Assembly (NCBI GenBank): GCA_022414725.1
Contig: CM039463.1
Span: 21,314,882 to 21,378,881 of the forward strand
Direction of reading: 5' to 3'
Source: Microglena sp. YARC
Lineage: Eukaryota > Chlorophyta > Chlorophyceae > Chlamydomonadales > Chlamydomonadaceae
DNA length: 64,000 nucleotides
Shown in pieces: positions 52,813-61,945 of this stretch. The notes beneath the pieces are model-generated. The model was not told where the DNA came from. It did no database searches and saw only the letters and a program-made list of their open reading frames with translations. The translations under genes were made by a program, and so were the position numbers. Positions within the stretch are counted from its first letter, which is position 1, and the number at the start of each line of letters is the position of its first letter.

Positions 52813-53439
52813 CCACACACCCTCCCCCTCACACTGCTCCACCCACCCACTGCCCCACCCACCCACCACCCCACCACACTCCCGAACCCACCCTCACCAC
52901 ACACACACAGCCCCTGCTCCTGCCAGTACTGGTCCTCACCTTGAGTAATAGATCAGCACTGTTATTCTTTTGCTGCGCCGACCCTCCGAGGATCCCTTGG
53001 TATTGAACCAACAACCCTTGCACAACTTCTTGATACACTAGGGACAGCCATAGGGCGGTGAGGTGATCCTACACTCTCCCCCCCCCCCCACACACACACA
53101 TACACACCTCCTCCACACACTCACACACTCCCGACCCCCCCCACCCCCCCCCCCCCACCCACACACACACACTCCCGGACCCCCCCCTACCCTCACCGCA
53201 CACACAGCCCCTGCCCCCACCAGTACTGGTCTTACCTTGAGCAATAGATCAGCACTGTTATTCTTTTGCTGTGCCGACCCTCCGAGGATCCCTTGGTATT
53301 GAACCAACACCCCTTGCACGACTTCTTTATACACTAGGGACAGCCATAGGGCAGTGAGAAACAGTGCGGGCCACAGCAAGCTCTGGCTGATGCGCCTGTT
53401 GACTGGGCGTGGTTGGAAGTTGGCAGCTGCTGGCTTCAT
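42914..53439 (-). CDS. Unrecognised multipass membrane protein (split gene)
   Basis: At least six exons. Exon 1 has a single hydrophobic stretch (LLWPALFLTALWLSLVY) after a basic N-terminus. Exon 2 encodes a soluble segment (VIANSKRHQVWQLGKLAGRL ... EESIMRLGDALYQTSM). Exons 3 to last encode roughly eight further hydrophobic segments, e.g. ILWYCGVLGISAAFFPVLAF, LLFPLYSLLCYGICLFIIMA, TFPLNRALAACLVGYLYL, HIWVVVLATAAGLIGVGWFL, ending CTLGGA and TAA. Exons 1/2, 2/3 and 3/4 join in phase. The exon 4-5 link and the exon before the last are uncertain by one base. I do not recognise the family; the layout suggests a transporter or membrane-bound enzyme, but there is no catalytic motif to support either. 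Confidence 0.7.
43430..44350 (-). repeat. Copies of the 5' edge of the last membrane-protein exon, and G runs
   Basis: Two extra copies of the acceptor and first 80 nt of exon (CCTTGGATCCAGACACTCCT on the minus strand) at about 43525-43620 and 43725-43815, period about 205 bp. Then GGTGGGTGGGTGG and G-run sequence with TGTTTTGTTTTG to 44290 and a C run at 44307-44328. Confidence 0.85.
44361..44415 (-). CDS. Membrane protein exon 6 or a diverged copy of exon 5's end
   Basis: Reads MPLLYMPIVACSSGMLAG before GTAAGC. It is homologous to RRTFIVSCSSGMLTG, so it is either the real penultimate exon end or the oldest copy in the array. Its phase misses the last exon by one base. Confidence 0.45.
44513..44719. 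repeat. Family 2 copy and inverted 90-bp dispersed repeat
   Basis: TTACAGTCCAGGGGTAGGCC (44514) is the family 2 consensus, found about ten times in the window. 44627-44715 is the reverse of the repeat at 40372-40470. A CTGT run (44459-44500) precedes it. Confidence 0.7.
44720..45420 (-). repeat. 35-bp array with a donor-site consensus in every unit
   Basis: About 19 units, minus strand GGCTGCCTAGAAGCTGCTTA + CAGGTGAGCCACAGG. Each carries CAG|GTGAGC. The units lie where copies of the preceding exon's donor edge would be expected. Confidence 0.85.
45455..46212 (-). repeat. Copies of membrane-protein exon 5 3' edge
   Basis: Three further copies of about 90-110 nt (45625-45740, 45838-45975, 46040-46155) read MPIALTW...SCSSGMLTG or similar, mostly with GTGAGG donors. 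A family 5 element copy is at 45455-45535. Confidence 0.8.
46213..46607 (-). CDS. Membrane protein exons 4 and 5 (boundary unclear)
   Basis: After CCACCAG in phase with exon 3: YSSNTAPLIASHWGRMLAVA then AYAVFG. A GGAGGGGGTGGTGGGAGGTG-type block (46420-46500) interrupts, then VFGILVFAPLSVSHSSPLIG, LFALCLPEKFFTLT and, after a one-base frame change, RRTFIVSCSSGMLTG and a GTGAGG donor. VFG is duplicated on both sides of the block, so it may be a repeat expansion within one exon. Confidence 0.6.
46780..47300 (-). repeat. Four copies of the 3' edge of membrane-protein exon 3
   Basis: CACTCTACAGCCTGCTCTGC, then GGCATGTGTCTATTCATCAT and CATGGCAGCTG, near 47227-47300, 47078-47135, 46922-46975 and 46790-46855. 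They are separated by CCCACCCCC-type sequence. Confidence 0.85.
47360..47571 (-). CDS. Membrane protein exon 3
   Basis: 212 nt from CCCTGCAG to GTGAGA; two hydrophobic helices. It ends GAAAG in phase 2 and exon 4 supplies G (Arg). Confidence 0.75.
47580..47860. repeat. TTATTA/TA simple repeats with an exon 3 acceptor copy
   Basis: GTCTCCAAGCTGCAGGGCG at 47562 recurs at 47724 (TTTCTCCAAGCTGCAGGGCG): a second copy of the exon 3 5' edge, separated by ATT/TA repeats. Confidence 0.75.
47860..49070 (-). repeat. Copies of the 3' edge of membrane-protein exon 2
   Basis: Six copies with GAAAGCATCATGCGGCTGGG, GCATTGTACCAGACGAGCAT and GGTAAGGGGCAGGGTGG near 48915, 48755, 48560, 48250, 47890 and (partial) 48410. 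Three of them also carry the CAGCCAGGGAGGCGGCATGA part. Units are about 130-190 bp and include AGTGTCAGCAGGGTCGGGTA. Confidence 0.85.
49073..49300 (-). CDS. Membrane protein exon 2
   Basis: 76 codons, CATTGGACAG acceptor and ATG|GTAAGG donor. Encodes GRLEARTINGRDATSEAVA and MCAQLHHVVTEESIMRLGD. Both edges are flanked by copies of themselves. Confidence 0.7.
49301..50169 (-). repeat. Copies of the 5' edge of membrane-protein exon 2 with GT-rich spacers
   Basis: Acceptor and about 60 nt of exon (CCAAGTCTGGCAGTTGGGCA) recur at 49495-49575 and 49765-49845; a third, shorter copy is at 50862-50900. Spacers are GTTGGGG, TGTGTATG, GGGTTTGG and TGTGTCTG runs. Confidence 0.85.
50170..50860. repeat. 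GATTAGGGTTGGGATTGT minisatellite
   Basis: About 35 units of 17-18 bp, many with single-base length changes (50220-50640). Confidence 0.9.
50870..52000. repeat. CCCCACCAGCACCA / CCCTCACCACACACAC array
   Basis: Units of about 70-100 bp (CCCTGCCCCCACCAGCACCA, ACTCCCGAACCCCAACCCCA, CACCACACACACACATAC). The CCAGCACC piece resembles sequence next to the exon 1 copies. Confidence 0.85.
52010..53062 (-). repeat. Three copies of the 3' part of membrane-protein exon 1, in CA/CCCCAC-rich intron
   Basis: Copies at about 52934-53062, 52260-52392 and 52012-52132 each run from CGCCCTATGGCTGTCCCTAG-like sequence through VQYQGILGG codons to a donor. They are separated by CCCCACCCTCACCACACACA repeats and C runs, which continue down to 50890. 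Confidence 0.85.
53236..53439 (-). CDS. Membrane protein exon 1
   Basis: ATG at 53439, 68 codons (MKPAAANFQPRPVNRRISQS first), donor CAAG|GTAAGA. This ATG was chosen as the first in the frame; the frame stays open upstream but without another ATG. Confidence 0.7.
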
Positions 53440-54499
53440 GGTGCTGATGGATGCCGAGAGTGGTGCAGGGAGTAGGTAGGAAGTGAGCACACGTCAGCAA
53501 GAGGCCATGACTAAGGCTGGATGACTAAGGCTGGGTGAGGCCATGACTAAGGCTGGATGAGGCCATGACTAAAGCCGGATGTCCCATGTGTGCATGGAGC
53601 GGGGAGCTGCAGGTTGGAGGGGGGAAAGGGGGAGAAAAGGGAGAAGGGGGCACACGTCAGCAAGAGGCCATGACTAAGGCTGGATGACTTAGGCTGGATG
53701 TCCCATGTGTGCATGGGCCGGGGAGCTGCAGGTTGGAGGGGGACAGGGGGAGAAGGGGGAGAAGGGGGAGAAGAGGGAGAGAAGGGAGCTGGCTGTTCTG
53801 GTGGGGCTAGCTGGCTGCTCTGAGGGGGGAGTAAGGGGAGAAGGGAGAGAAGATGCAGGGTCTAGCTAGCTTGTGGGGCTACCTGGCTGCTCTGAGGGGG
53901 AGAATGTTGGAGCTAGCTAGCTGGCCACCCAAGATTGGGGTAACCCCAGCTGGGGCAGCATGGGCTGGGCAGCTTCGTCCACCTCCTCAACAGGCGGGAT
54001 GTGGCGAGGTGAAATCTGACATGCGCATGTCCAGCCTGGCTGTGCCGGGTCGGAGCCCGGCTGTGGAGAGGCGGAGTAACTGAGAGCAGTGGGGTTGGAG
54101 GAGTATGAGACGGAGTGCTGGGTCTGAGTAGAAACGCTTGCAGCTGTGGTGTTTATCGATTAGCAGTCCGATGGATGGATGGATGCGTTGATGGATGTCG
54201 TGGGTAATGCCTCGAGAAGCCAACGTTGCGTTGGGTAGCTTCGGTGCTGAATGTCCGGGGGCAATGCAGGTGCCGATACCTATGCCGGATCAAAACATGG
54301 AGGAATCTGATTATTCTAAGAGCATTGCACGGGAGAGACGTAGTTGGCAGGTTGGAGCGAGTTTGAGTAGGTAAGAGAGATGCTGCGAATTGGAAAGTAA
54401 GATTCTGGGAGTGCACACTGCCTGGCTTGAGATTTGGGTGGGAGTGCATGAGGGAAGAGGCGCAGCGTGCCAACTTACGCGCAACGTGAGATAGCGTCC
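53440..54499. promoter_or_regulatory. Intergenic region between divergent genes
   Basis: Lies between the membrane-protein ATG (minus) and the CNX3 side (plus). It has GGCCATGACTAAGGCTGGAT repeats, a duplicated block (GCACACGTCAGCAAGAGGCC at 53487 and 53650), GGGAGAAGGGGGAGAAG runs and an ATGG microsatellite. Promoters for both genes are presumably here; no specific site is visible. Confidence 0.35.
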
Positions 54500-54733
54500 A
54501 TGGGGATGTGGGCAGTAGCTGGTAGACGTGCAGGCACGCTGGCACCCCTCACCTTGCTGGCTCAAGCAAGCCCGGCCGCGGGGCCTGGCCCTTTGGATCA
54601 CCTCGGATCACCTTCACTTGGACTCTTTTCAGCCGTTTCTGGCGGAGACGCCGTGAGAGACCGCCGGGCGGGAGCCTCCAGGGCAGGGGGGCCCTCAGGC
54701 AGCAGTAGAGACTGCTGGCCAATTTCGTCGTAA
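54500..54733 (+). CDS. Candidate CNX3 first exon (mitochondrial presequence-like)
   Basis: ATG followed by MWAVAGRRAGTLAPLTLLAQ: basic, with no acidic residue for about 30 positions, as in mitochondrial targeting peptides. Plant CNX3 is mitochondrial. No donor with the needed phase is obvious (GTAGAG or GTAAAC are candidates). Confidence 0.3.
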   Translation: MGMWAVAGRRAGTLAPLTLLAQASPAAGPGPLDHLGSPSLGLFSAVSGGDAVRDRRAGASRAGGPSGSSRDCWPISS

Positions 54734-55179
54734 ACGCTGGCAGACAGCAAGGACGGACCGTCAATCAGCCACCACCCGATTTCCTCCCCAGCAGCTAGCT
54801 GCCCCTTTGCTTGGGGGCCATGGACATCCCCAGCACAGCGACTTCACGCACAGCTTGCGCATTCGCACCAGGCTCGGACGCACAACCCCCACATAAATAC
54901 CCGAACTACCCGAGCATCCAACCAGCTTGGTTCTTCTATTGAGCATTCTACCAGCCGCGCCAATTTATCGCCCCAGACTTCCCTGTCCCCGAGGGCACGA
55001 TGTGGAGGGTTGCACTGTCCGTTTCTCCTTGGAAGCGATCTTCCCATGTTTTAAAGTGCTTCTCTACCTTCACCTCACAACCAGTTGAGTATTGGTGTGT
55101 CTACATGTAACAGGCCAGGGGTAGCCACTTGGCTACACACACACACAACTGACCCCCCCCCCCCCCCCCCCCCCGCATT

Positions 55180-56150
55180 GTCCCTGCTGCAGCTGAACCT
55201 AGATGAGGAGAGTGCGCGGGCAAACAAGAGCTTGAGAATGTTCCAGTACAATTTCTTCCAACCCCACGCCACCTGACCCCTGCCCAGGTCACCCTGCCCA
55301 GGTCACGCTACGATGGGAGCTTCAGCTAGGACCAGCTCTCGTCCCATCCAACCCAATCCAAACGCCACACCCACCACCCACCACCACCGCACACCCCACC
55401 ACCACCACACGCCCCACCCACCCCACCACAACCCACCCATCACCACCAGTAGCAAACCCATCTCGCATTGTCCCTACTGCACAGCTGAACCTAGATGAGG
55501 AGATGGCGCTTGCAAACCAATCCAGGCAGTCCTGATACCCTGCCCCCTGCCCCCCTTGCCCCTACCCCTACCCTCACCTGAACCCCTGCCCCCAGTCCAC
55601 CTTGCCCCTACCCTCACCAGTACCCCTGCCCCCTGCCCCTACCCTCACCTGAGCCCCTGCCCCTGCCCCCTGCCCCTACCCTCACCTGAGCCCCTGCCCC
55701 CAGTCCACCTTGCCCCTACCCTCACCTGTACCCCTGCCCCCCTGCCCCTACCCTCACCTGAGCCCCTGCCCCCAGTCCACCTTGCCCTACCCTCACCTTT
55801 ACCCCTGCCCCCCTGCCCCTACCCTCACCTGAGCCCCTGCCCCCAGTCCACCTTGCCCCTACCCTCACCTGTACCCCTGCCCCCTGCCCCTACCCTCACC
55901 TGAGCCCCTGCCCCCAGTCCACCTTGCCCCTACCCTCACCTGTACCCCTGCCCCCCTGCCCCTACCATCACCTTTGCCCCTACCCCCCTGCCCCCAGCCC
56001 CCCCTCCCCCCGTATTGTCCCTGCTGCAGCTGAACCTAGATGGGAAGTCTGCGCATGTAGACTAATCCAGGCAGTCCTGATGCCCTGCCCCCAGCCCCCC
56101 TTGCCCTACCCTCACCTGTGCCCCTGCCCCCCTGCCCCCTCGCATTGTCC
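55180..56150 (+). repeat. Copies of the 5' edge of CNX3 exon 2 and CCCCTACCCTCACCTG array
   Basis: Acceptor plus CTGAACCTAGATGAGGAGA copies at 55174-55240, 55468-55540 and 56017-56080. Between 55545 and 56000 is an array of CCCCTGCCCCCAGTCCACCT and CTACCCTCACCTGTACCC units. Confidence 0.85.
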
Positions 56151-56159
56151 TTACTGCAG

Positions 56160-56324
56160 CTGAATCTTGATGAAGAGATTGCGCGGGCAAACCAAGAGCT
56201 TGAGAATGGATTTGGATTGGAATACCTAGACAACAACGAGACTGTGAGCAACACGGCAGGGGGGATGCAACAACAGCAACAACAGCAACAGCAGCAGCAA
56301 CAGCAACAGCAGCAGCAACAGCAA

Positions 56325-56362
<38 letters not shown>

Positions 56363-56372
56363 GCAGCAGCAA

Positions 56373-56404
<32 letters not shown>

Positions 56405-56487
56405 GCAACAGCAGCAACTGTCGAAGCAGCAGGAGGGGTCACAACAATGGCCCCAGCTAGATTCTTCTCACATAGAGACAGGCTTTG
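56160..56487 (+). CDS. CNX3: CNX3 exon 2: leader with poly-Gln
   Basis: After [45 protein letters not shown], about 50 Gln, then [19 protein letters not shown] and a GTGAGT donor, phase 1. The tract mixes CAA and CAG codons. Confidence 0.75.
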
Positions 56488-57517
56488 GTGAGTCAACATG
56501 TGAACACCGCATTTCCTTTAAACAACGAACGGGGGCAGCGCGTCGCACTGGGGTCGCACCAAGTCGCTCAATTTGCTTTTAGGGTTTAGGGTTTAGCTTT
56601 CGAAGCGTTGCCAAGCGGCGCACGAATAAAATTTGCGTTTAGGGTTTAGGGTTTTACCAAGTGGTCCAGGTGGTCCAAGCAATGGCCCAACTACATTCTT
56701 CTCACCTACTCACTCTAGAGACAATCCATTTTTTGGCGGAGCCCCCTCTTCAAGGGGGCGGGAGCCCCCAGGGTTAAACATTTGTCCGTCTGTGTGTACG
56801 ACTGACAGTCTGACCGAGACGAAGCCTGGCACGTCAGCCAGCGGTCTCGTAACTAACTCGCTTCCGTTGCCACCTGTCGCTCCGTCGCGAACACTCTTCG
56901 CCAATTTTTAACGTCGCTTGCGACGCTGCGTAGAACTTGTTATTTTTACTAGGGGGAAACCAGTAGTCCCAGCCTGACCTATATGCCCTATATGGCCCCA
57001 GCCCAAATGACCCTAAATGGCCCTAGATGCCCCCAACAATGACCCTAAATTACCCAAATGGTCCCAGCAATGACCCTAAATTAAAATTAAACATTTTAAT
57101 AATAATAAATAAAACATATCAATATGTAATAAACATACCAATTGGTTAACAAATACCAAATCTTCTCTATGGAACTCAGCTGTTCATATGGCTTATAATT
57201 TATTCATGTATTTATTTATTTATTTATGTATTTATTTATTTATTTATTTGTTTATTTATGCATTTATGCATTTATGCATTTATGCATTTAGTTATCTAAA
57301 CAAATAACGAATCTCCTCTACAGGACTCAACTGCTCATATGACGTATTATTTATTCATTCATTCATTTATTTGTTTATTTATTTATTTATTTATTTATTT
57401 ATGCATTTATGCATTTATGCATTTATGCATTTAGTTATCTAAACAAATAACGAATCTCCTCTACAGGACTCAACTGCTCATATGACGTATTATTTATTCA
57501 TTCATTTATTTATGCAT

Positions 57518-57592
<75 letters not shown>

Positions 57593-57659
57593 TGTATGCA
57601 TTTATTTATTTATTTATTTATTTATATATGCAGGTATATGCATTAATTTATGTATGCAT

Positions 57660-57694
<35 letters not shown>

Positions 57695-57699
57695 TTCAT

Positions 57700-57738
<39 letters not shown>

Positions 57739-60146
57739 CCTAAACACATACCAAATCTCCTCTGCGGCACTCAACTGCTCAAGGGATCCAACAGCCATCC
57801 ACAGCTTCAAGCATCAGCGCTAGCGGCAGCAAAGATGGTTCCCCCTAACACCATGCCCCTCCAGGCGTTATCATTTTATTCGTTTTTTCGAATCTCCTTT
57901 ACAGTACTTGTTGACCAAATCTCCATTACAGTACTTTTTTCTTACCGAAGCTCCTTTATTTTACCAAATCTCCATTATGGTACTTTTTTCTTACCGAAGC
58001 TCCCTTATTTTACCAAATCTCATTTTTACGCTACTCAGCTGCTCGAGGGATTCAGCAGCCATCCACAGCTTCAAGCAGCAGTAGTAGCAGCAGCAGCAGC
58101 AGCTTAGATGCAGGACAAGCTCCACGACTCACCCACGTTGATGATCGGGGACATGCTAGCATGGTCGATGTGTCAGAGGTAGATGCTGTACCTGTTTCAT
58201 TTTTGGTGTTGGTTGATTAGTTGGTTGGTTAGTTGGTTGGTTGGTTGGTTGGTTGGTTGAGTGGTGGATGTGTCAGAGGTAGATGGTGTACCTGTTTGCT
58301 TGTTGGTGCTGGTTGATTAGTTGGTTGGTTGGTTGGGTGGGTGGGTGGGTTGTTGCTTGGTGGGTTAAGTGGTGCATGTGTCACAGGTAGATGGTGTACC
58401 TATTGTATTTTTAGTGTTGGTTGATTAGTTGGTTGGTTGGTTGGTTGGTTGGTTGAATGGTGAATGTGTCAGAGGTAGATGATGTACCTGTTTGCTTGTT
58501 GGTGTTGGTTGATTAGTTGGTTGGTTGGTTGGTTGGTTGATTGGTTGAGTGGTAGATGGTGTACCTGTTTGCTTTTGGGAGTTGCTTGATTAGTTGGTTG
58601 GTTGGTTGAATGGTGAATGTGTCAGAGGTAGATGATGTACCTGTTTGCTTGTTGGTGTTGGTTGATTAGTTGGTTGGTTGGTTGGTTGATTGGTTGAGTG
58701 GTAGATGGTGTACCTGTTTGCTTTTGGGAGTTGGTTGATTAGTTGGTTGGTTGGTTGAGTGGTGGATGTGTCACAGGTAGATGATGTACCTGTTTGCTTG
58801 TTGGTGTTGGTTGATTAGTTGGTTGGTTGGTTGGTTGGTTGAGTGGTGGATGAGTCAGAGGTAGATGGTGTACCTGTTTGCTTGTTGGTGTTGGTTGATT
58901 AGTTGGTTGGTTGGTTGGTTGGTTGAGTGGTGGATGAGTCAGAGGTAGATGGTGTACCTGTTTGCTTGTTGGTTAGTTGGTTGGTTAAGTGGTGGATGTT
59001 TCTCAGGTATATTTTGTACCTGTTTTCTCTTATGTAGATGGTTCTTGTTATCACGTTTGACAGTTATTTAAACAAGTTGAAGAGAAATGAAAAGCGAAAC
59101 CAGGGTCTTAGCAAACCTCTTCGACCCACTTCGTTGCATGCCAGCCGGCCTGTCTGTTCCCCCGCTGCGGGCTTGAAAACACGCCATATCTGCATCGTTG
59201 TTATCCAATCTCTGTCAATCCACTTTTATTTGCGCATTTGCGCTGGCAGGATGGTTTCCTTTGCTCCAGAGTTCTTGCCGTGCTACTAATATCTGTTTCC
59301 TCCTAGCTCCATAAGTTCATTCTCTGGCCAGGAGGAGAAAGCAAGCTTTACTGCCATAGCAAATGCGCGAAGAACAGTGGATTGACAGAGATTGGATAAA
59401 ATTGGTGCAGATATCGCGTGTTTTCAAGGCCGAAGCAAAAGAACAGACTGGCCGGCTGGCATGCAACGAAGTGGGTCGAAGTGGGTCGAAGAGGTTTACG
59501 AAGACTCTGGTTTTGCCTTTCCTTTTTTCTTCAAGTTGTCTCCATAACTGTAAAACGTGATAAAAGCCCCACTCCAAGCCCAAGCCCAAGCCCAAGCCAA
59601 CCCAACTCAACTCAACCTAACCCAACCTTTACCCCCAACTCAACCCAACCCAACCCAACCCAACCCAACCCAACCCGACCCAACCCAACCCAACCCAACC
59701 AACCCAACCCAACCCAACCCAACCCAACCCAACCCAACCCAACCCAACCCAACCCAACCCAACCCAACCCAACCCAACCCAACTCTACCAACCCAACCCA
59801 ACCCAACTCAACCCAACCCAACCCAACCCAACCCAACCCAACCCAACTCAACCCAACCCAACCCAACCCAACCCAACCCAACCCAACCCAACTCAACCCA
59901 ACCCAACCCAACCCAACCCAACTCAACCCAACCCAACTCAACTCAACCCAACCCAACCCAACCCAACCCAACCCAACCCAACCCAACCCAACCCAACCCA
60001 ACCCAACCCAACCCAACCCAACCCAGCCCAACCCAACCCAACCCAACATGTACATGCCCCACCCACCCGCACTCCCAATCCTGACCCTCACTGCAGAAAT
60101 CTTCCACAAAGGCAAGAAGCGCGCGCGTCAGTTAGTGTAATTCCTG

Positions 60147-60208
<62 letters not shown>

Positions 60209-60246
60209 TAATAATAAACATCCATGGATGTTTATTATTATTATTA

Positions 60247-60306
<60 letters not shown>

Positions 60307-60402
60307 TTATTATTATAAAACATCCTCCATTTGTTAATTAAATTGTAATTAAATACAGAGGAATACGATATTTAGATCATTCAAATGAAGATTATCATTA
60401 TT

Positions 60403-60441
<39 letters not shown>

Positions 60442-61908
60442 GTGATAATGTCACATCCTCTATTTGTTTATCAATCCTGACCCCTCGTTGCAGAAAGCTT
60501 CCACAAGGCGAGAAGCGCGTGCATCAGCGTGTGTGCTTCTGGGCCGAGAGGCTTTTCAACTTGTGCGGGAGAACAAGCTCAAGAAAGGAGATGTACTGTC
60601 CGTGGCACAGCTGGCAGGCATCATGGGCTCCAAGCACACCTCCACCCTTATACCCCTGTGCCACAACATCAACATCAGTAAGGTGAGTGGTTGGTGGATA
60701 TAGATATGGTAGCGCATTTCAAACCTACTTGTTGGGTACACCGAACCTCCATCATTCCATGCATGGCATGATCCGTGGCTCAGCTGGCAGGCATCATGGC
60801 CTCCAAGCACACCTCCACTTTGGGTCTTCACAGCCCCCCTTTCTGCACCCCCACGTCACCCTTCTCACCCACAATGCACCCTTATAAGCCAAATAAAAGG
60901 GTGCTGTAGGCCCTCCTATTAGCAGTTTCATGGCCTCCAAGCACACCTTCACCCGTATACCCCTCTGCCACAACACCAACATCAGTAAGGTGAGTGGTTG
61001 ATGGATGGAACAAAGTACAAATCTACCCTACATCCTAAACCCCAAACCCTAAACCCTAAACGAGGTGACCCAACTGGCTTGGTATCATGGGATCCAAGCC
61101 CACAGTGTGTGTGGTGGTTGTAGTGGTTGTGGTTGTTGTAGTGGTTGTGGTGGTTGTCACCCGACTGGCTTGGTATCATGGGATCTAAGCCCACAGTGGT
61201 TATGGTGGTTGTAGTGGTTGTAGTGGTTGAGGTGGTTGTGACCCAACTGGCTTGGTATCATGGGCTCCAAGCCCACAGTGGTTGTGGTGGTTGTGGTGGT
61301 TGTAGTGGTGGTGGTGGTTGTGACCCAACTGGCTTGGTATCATGGGATCTAAGCCCACAGTGGTTATGGTGGTTGTGGTGGTTGTAGTGGTTGTAGTGGT
61401 GGTGGTGGTTGTCACCCAACTGGCTTGGTATCATGGGCTCCAATCCCACAGTGGTTATGGTGGTTGTGGTGGTTGTGGTGGTTGAGGTGGTTGTCACCCA
61501 ACTGGCTTGGTATGATGGGCTCCAAGCCAACAGTGGTTGTAGTGGTTGTGGTGGTTGTAGTGACCACCTCCACCCTCATGACCCTGTTCTGCAACATCAA
61601 TGTCAGTAAGGCGAGTGGTTTATTATGACGATGGTGGTGGTGATGACGATGGTGATGATGATGGTGGTGCTTACGGTGATGATGTTGGTGATGGTAATGG
61701 TGATGGTGATGATGGTGGTGGCGATGATGATAATGGTGGTGATGATGGTGGCTTGGGGGCTTGGGGGCGGGGCGGGCGGGACTTGGATGATGATGATGAT
61801 GTTGGTGATGACGATGGTGATGATGATGGTGATGGATGTGATGGTGATGGTGATGATGATGATGGTGATGATGATGGTGGTGATGGTGATGATGATGATG
61901 ATGATGGC

Positions 61909-61945
<37 letters not shown>

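Noticed and set aside
59580..60048. Telomeric array
   Set aside because: The unit CCCAA is not a telomere repeat of plants or algae that I know, and it lies within an intron between CNX3 exons.
59418..60140. 240-aa NPTQPNPTQ protein
   Set aside because: Pentamer array open in all frames, inside a CNX3 intron.
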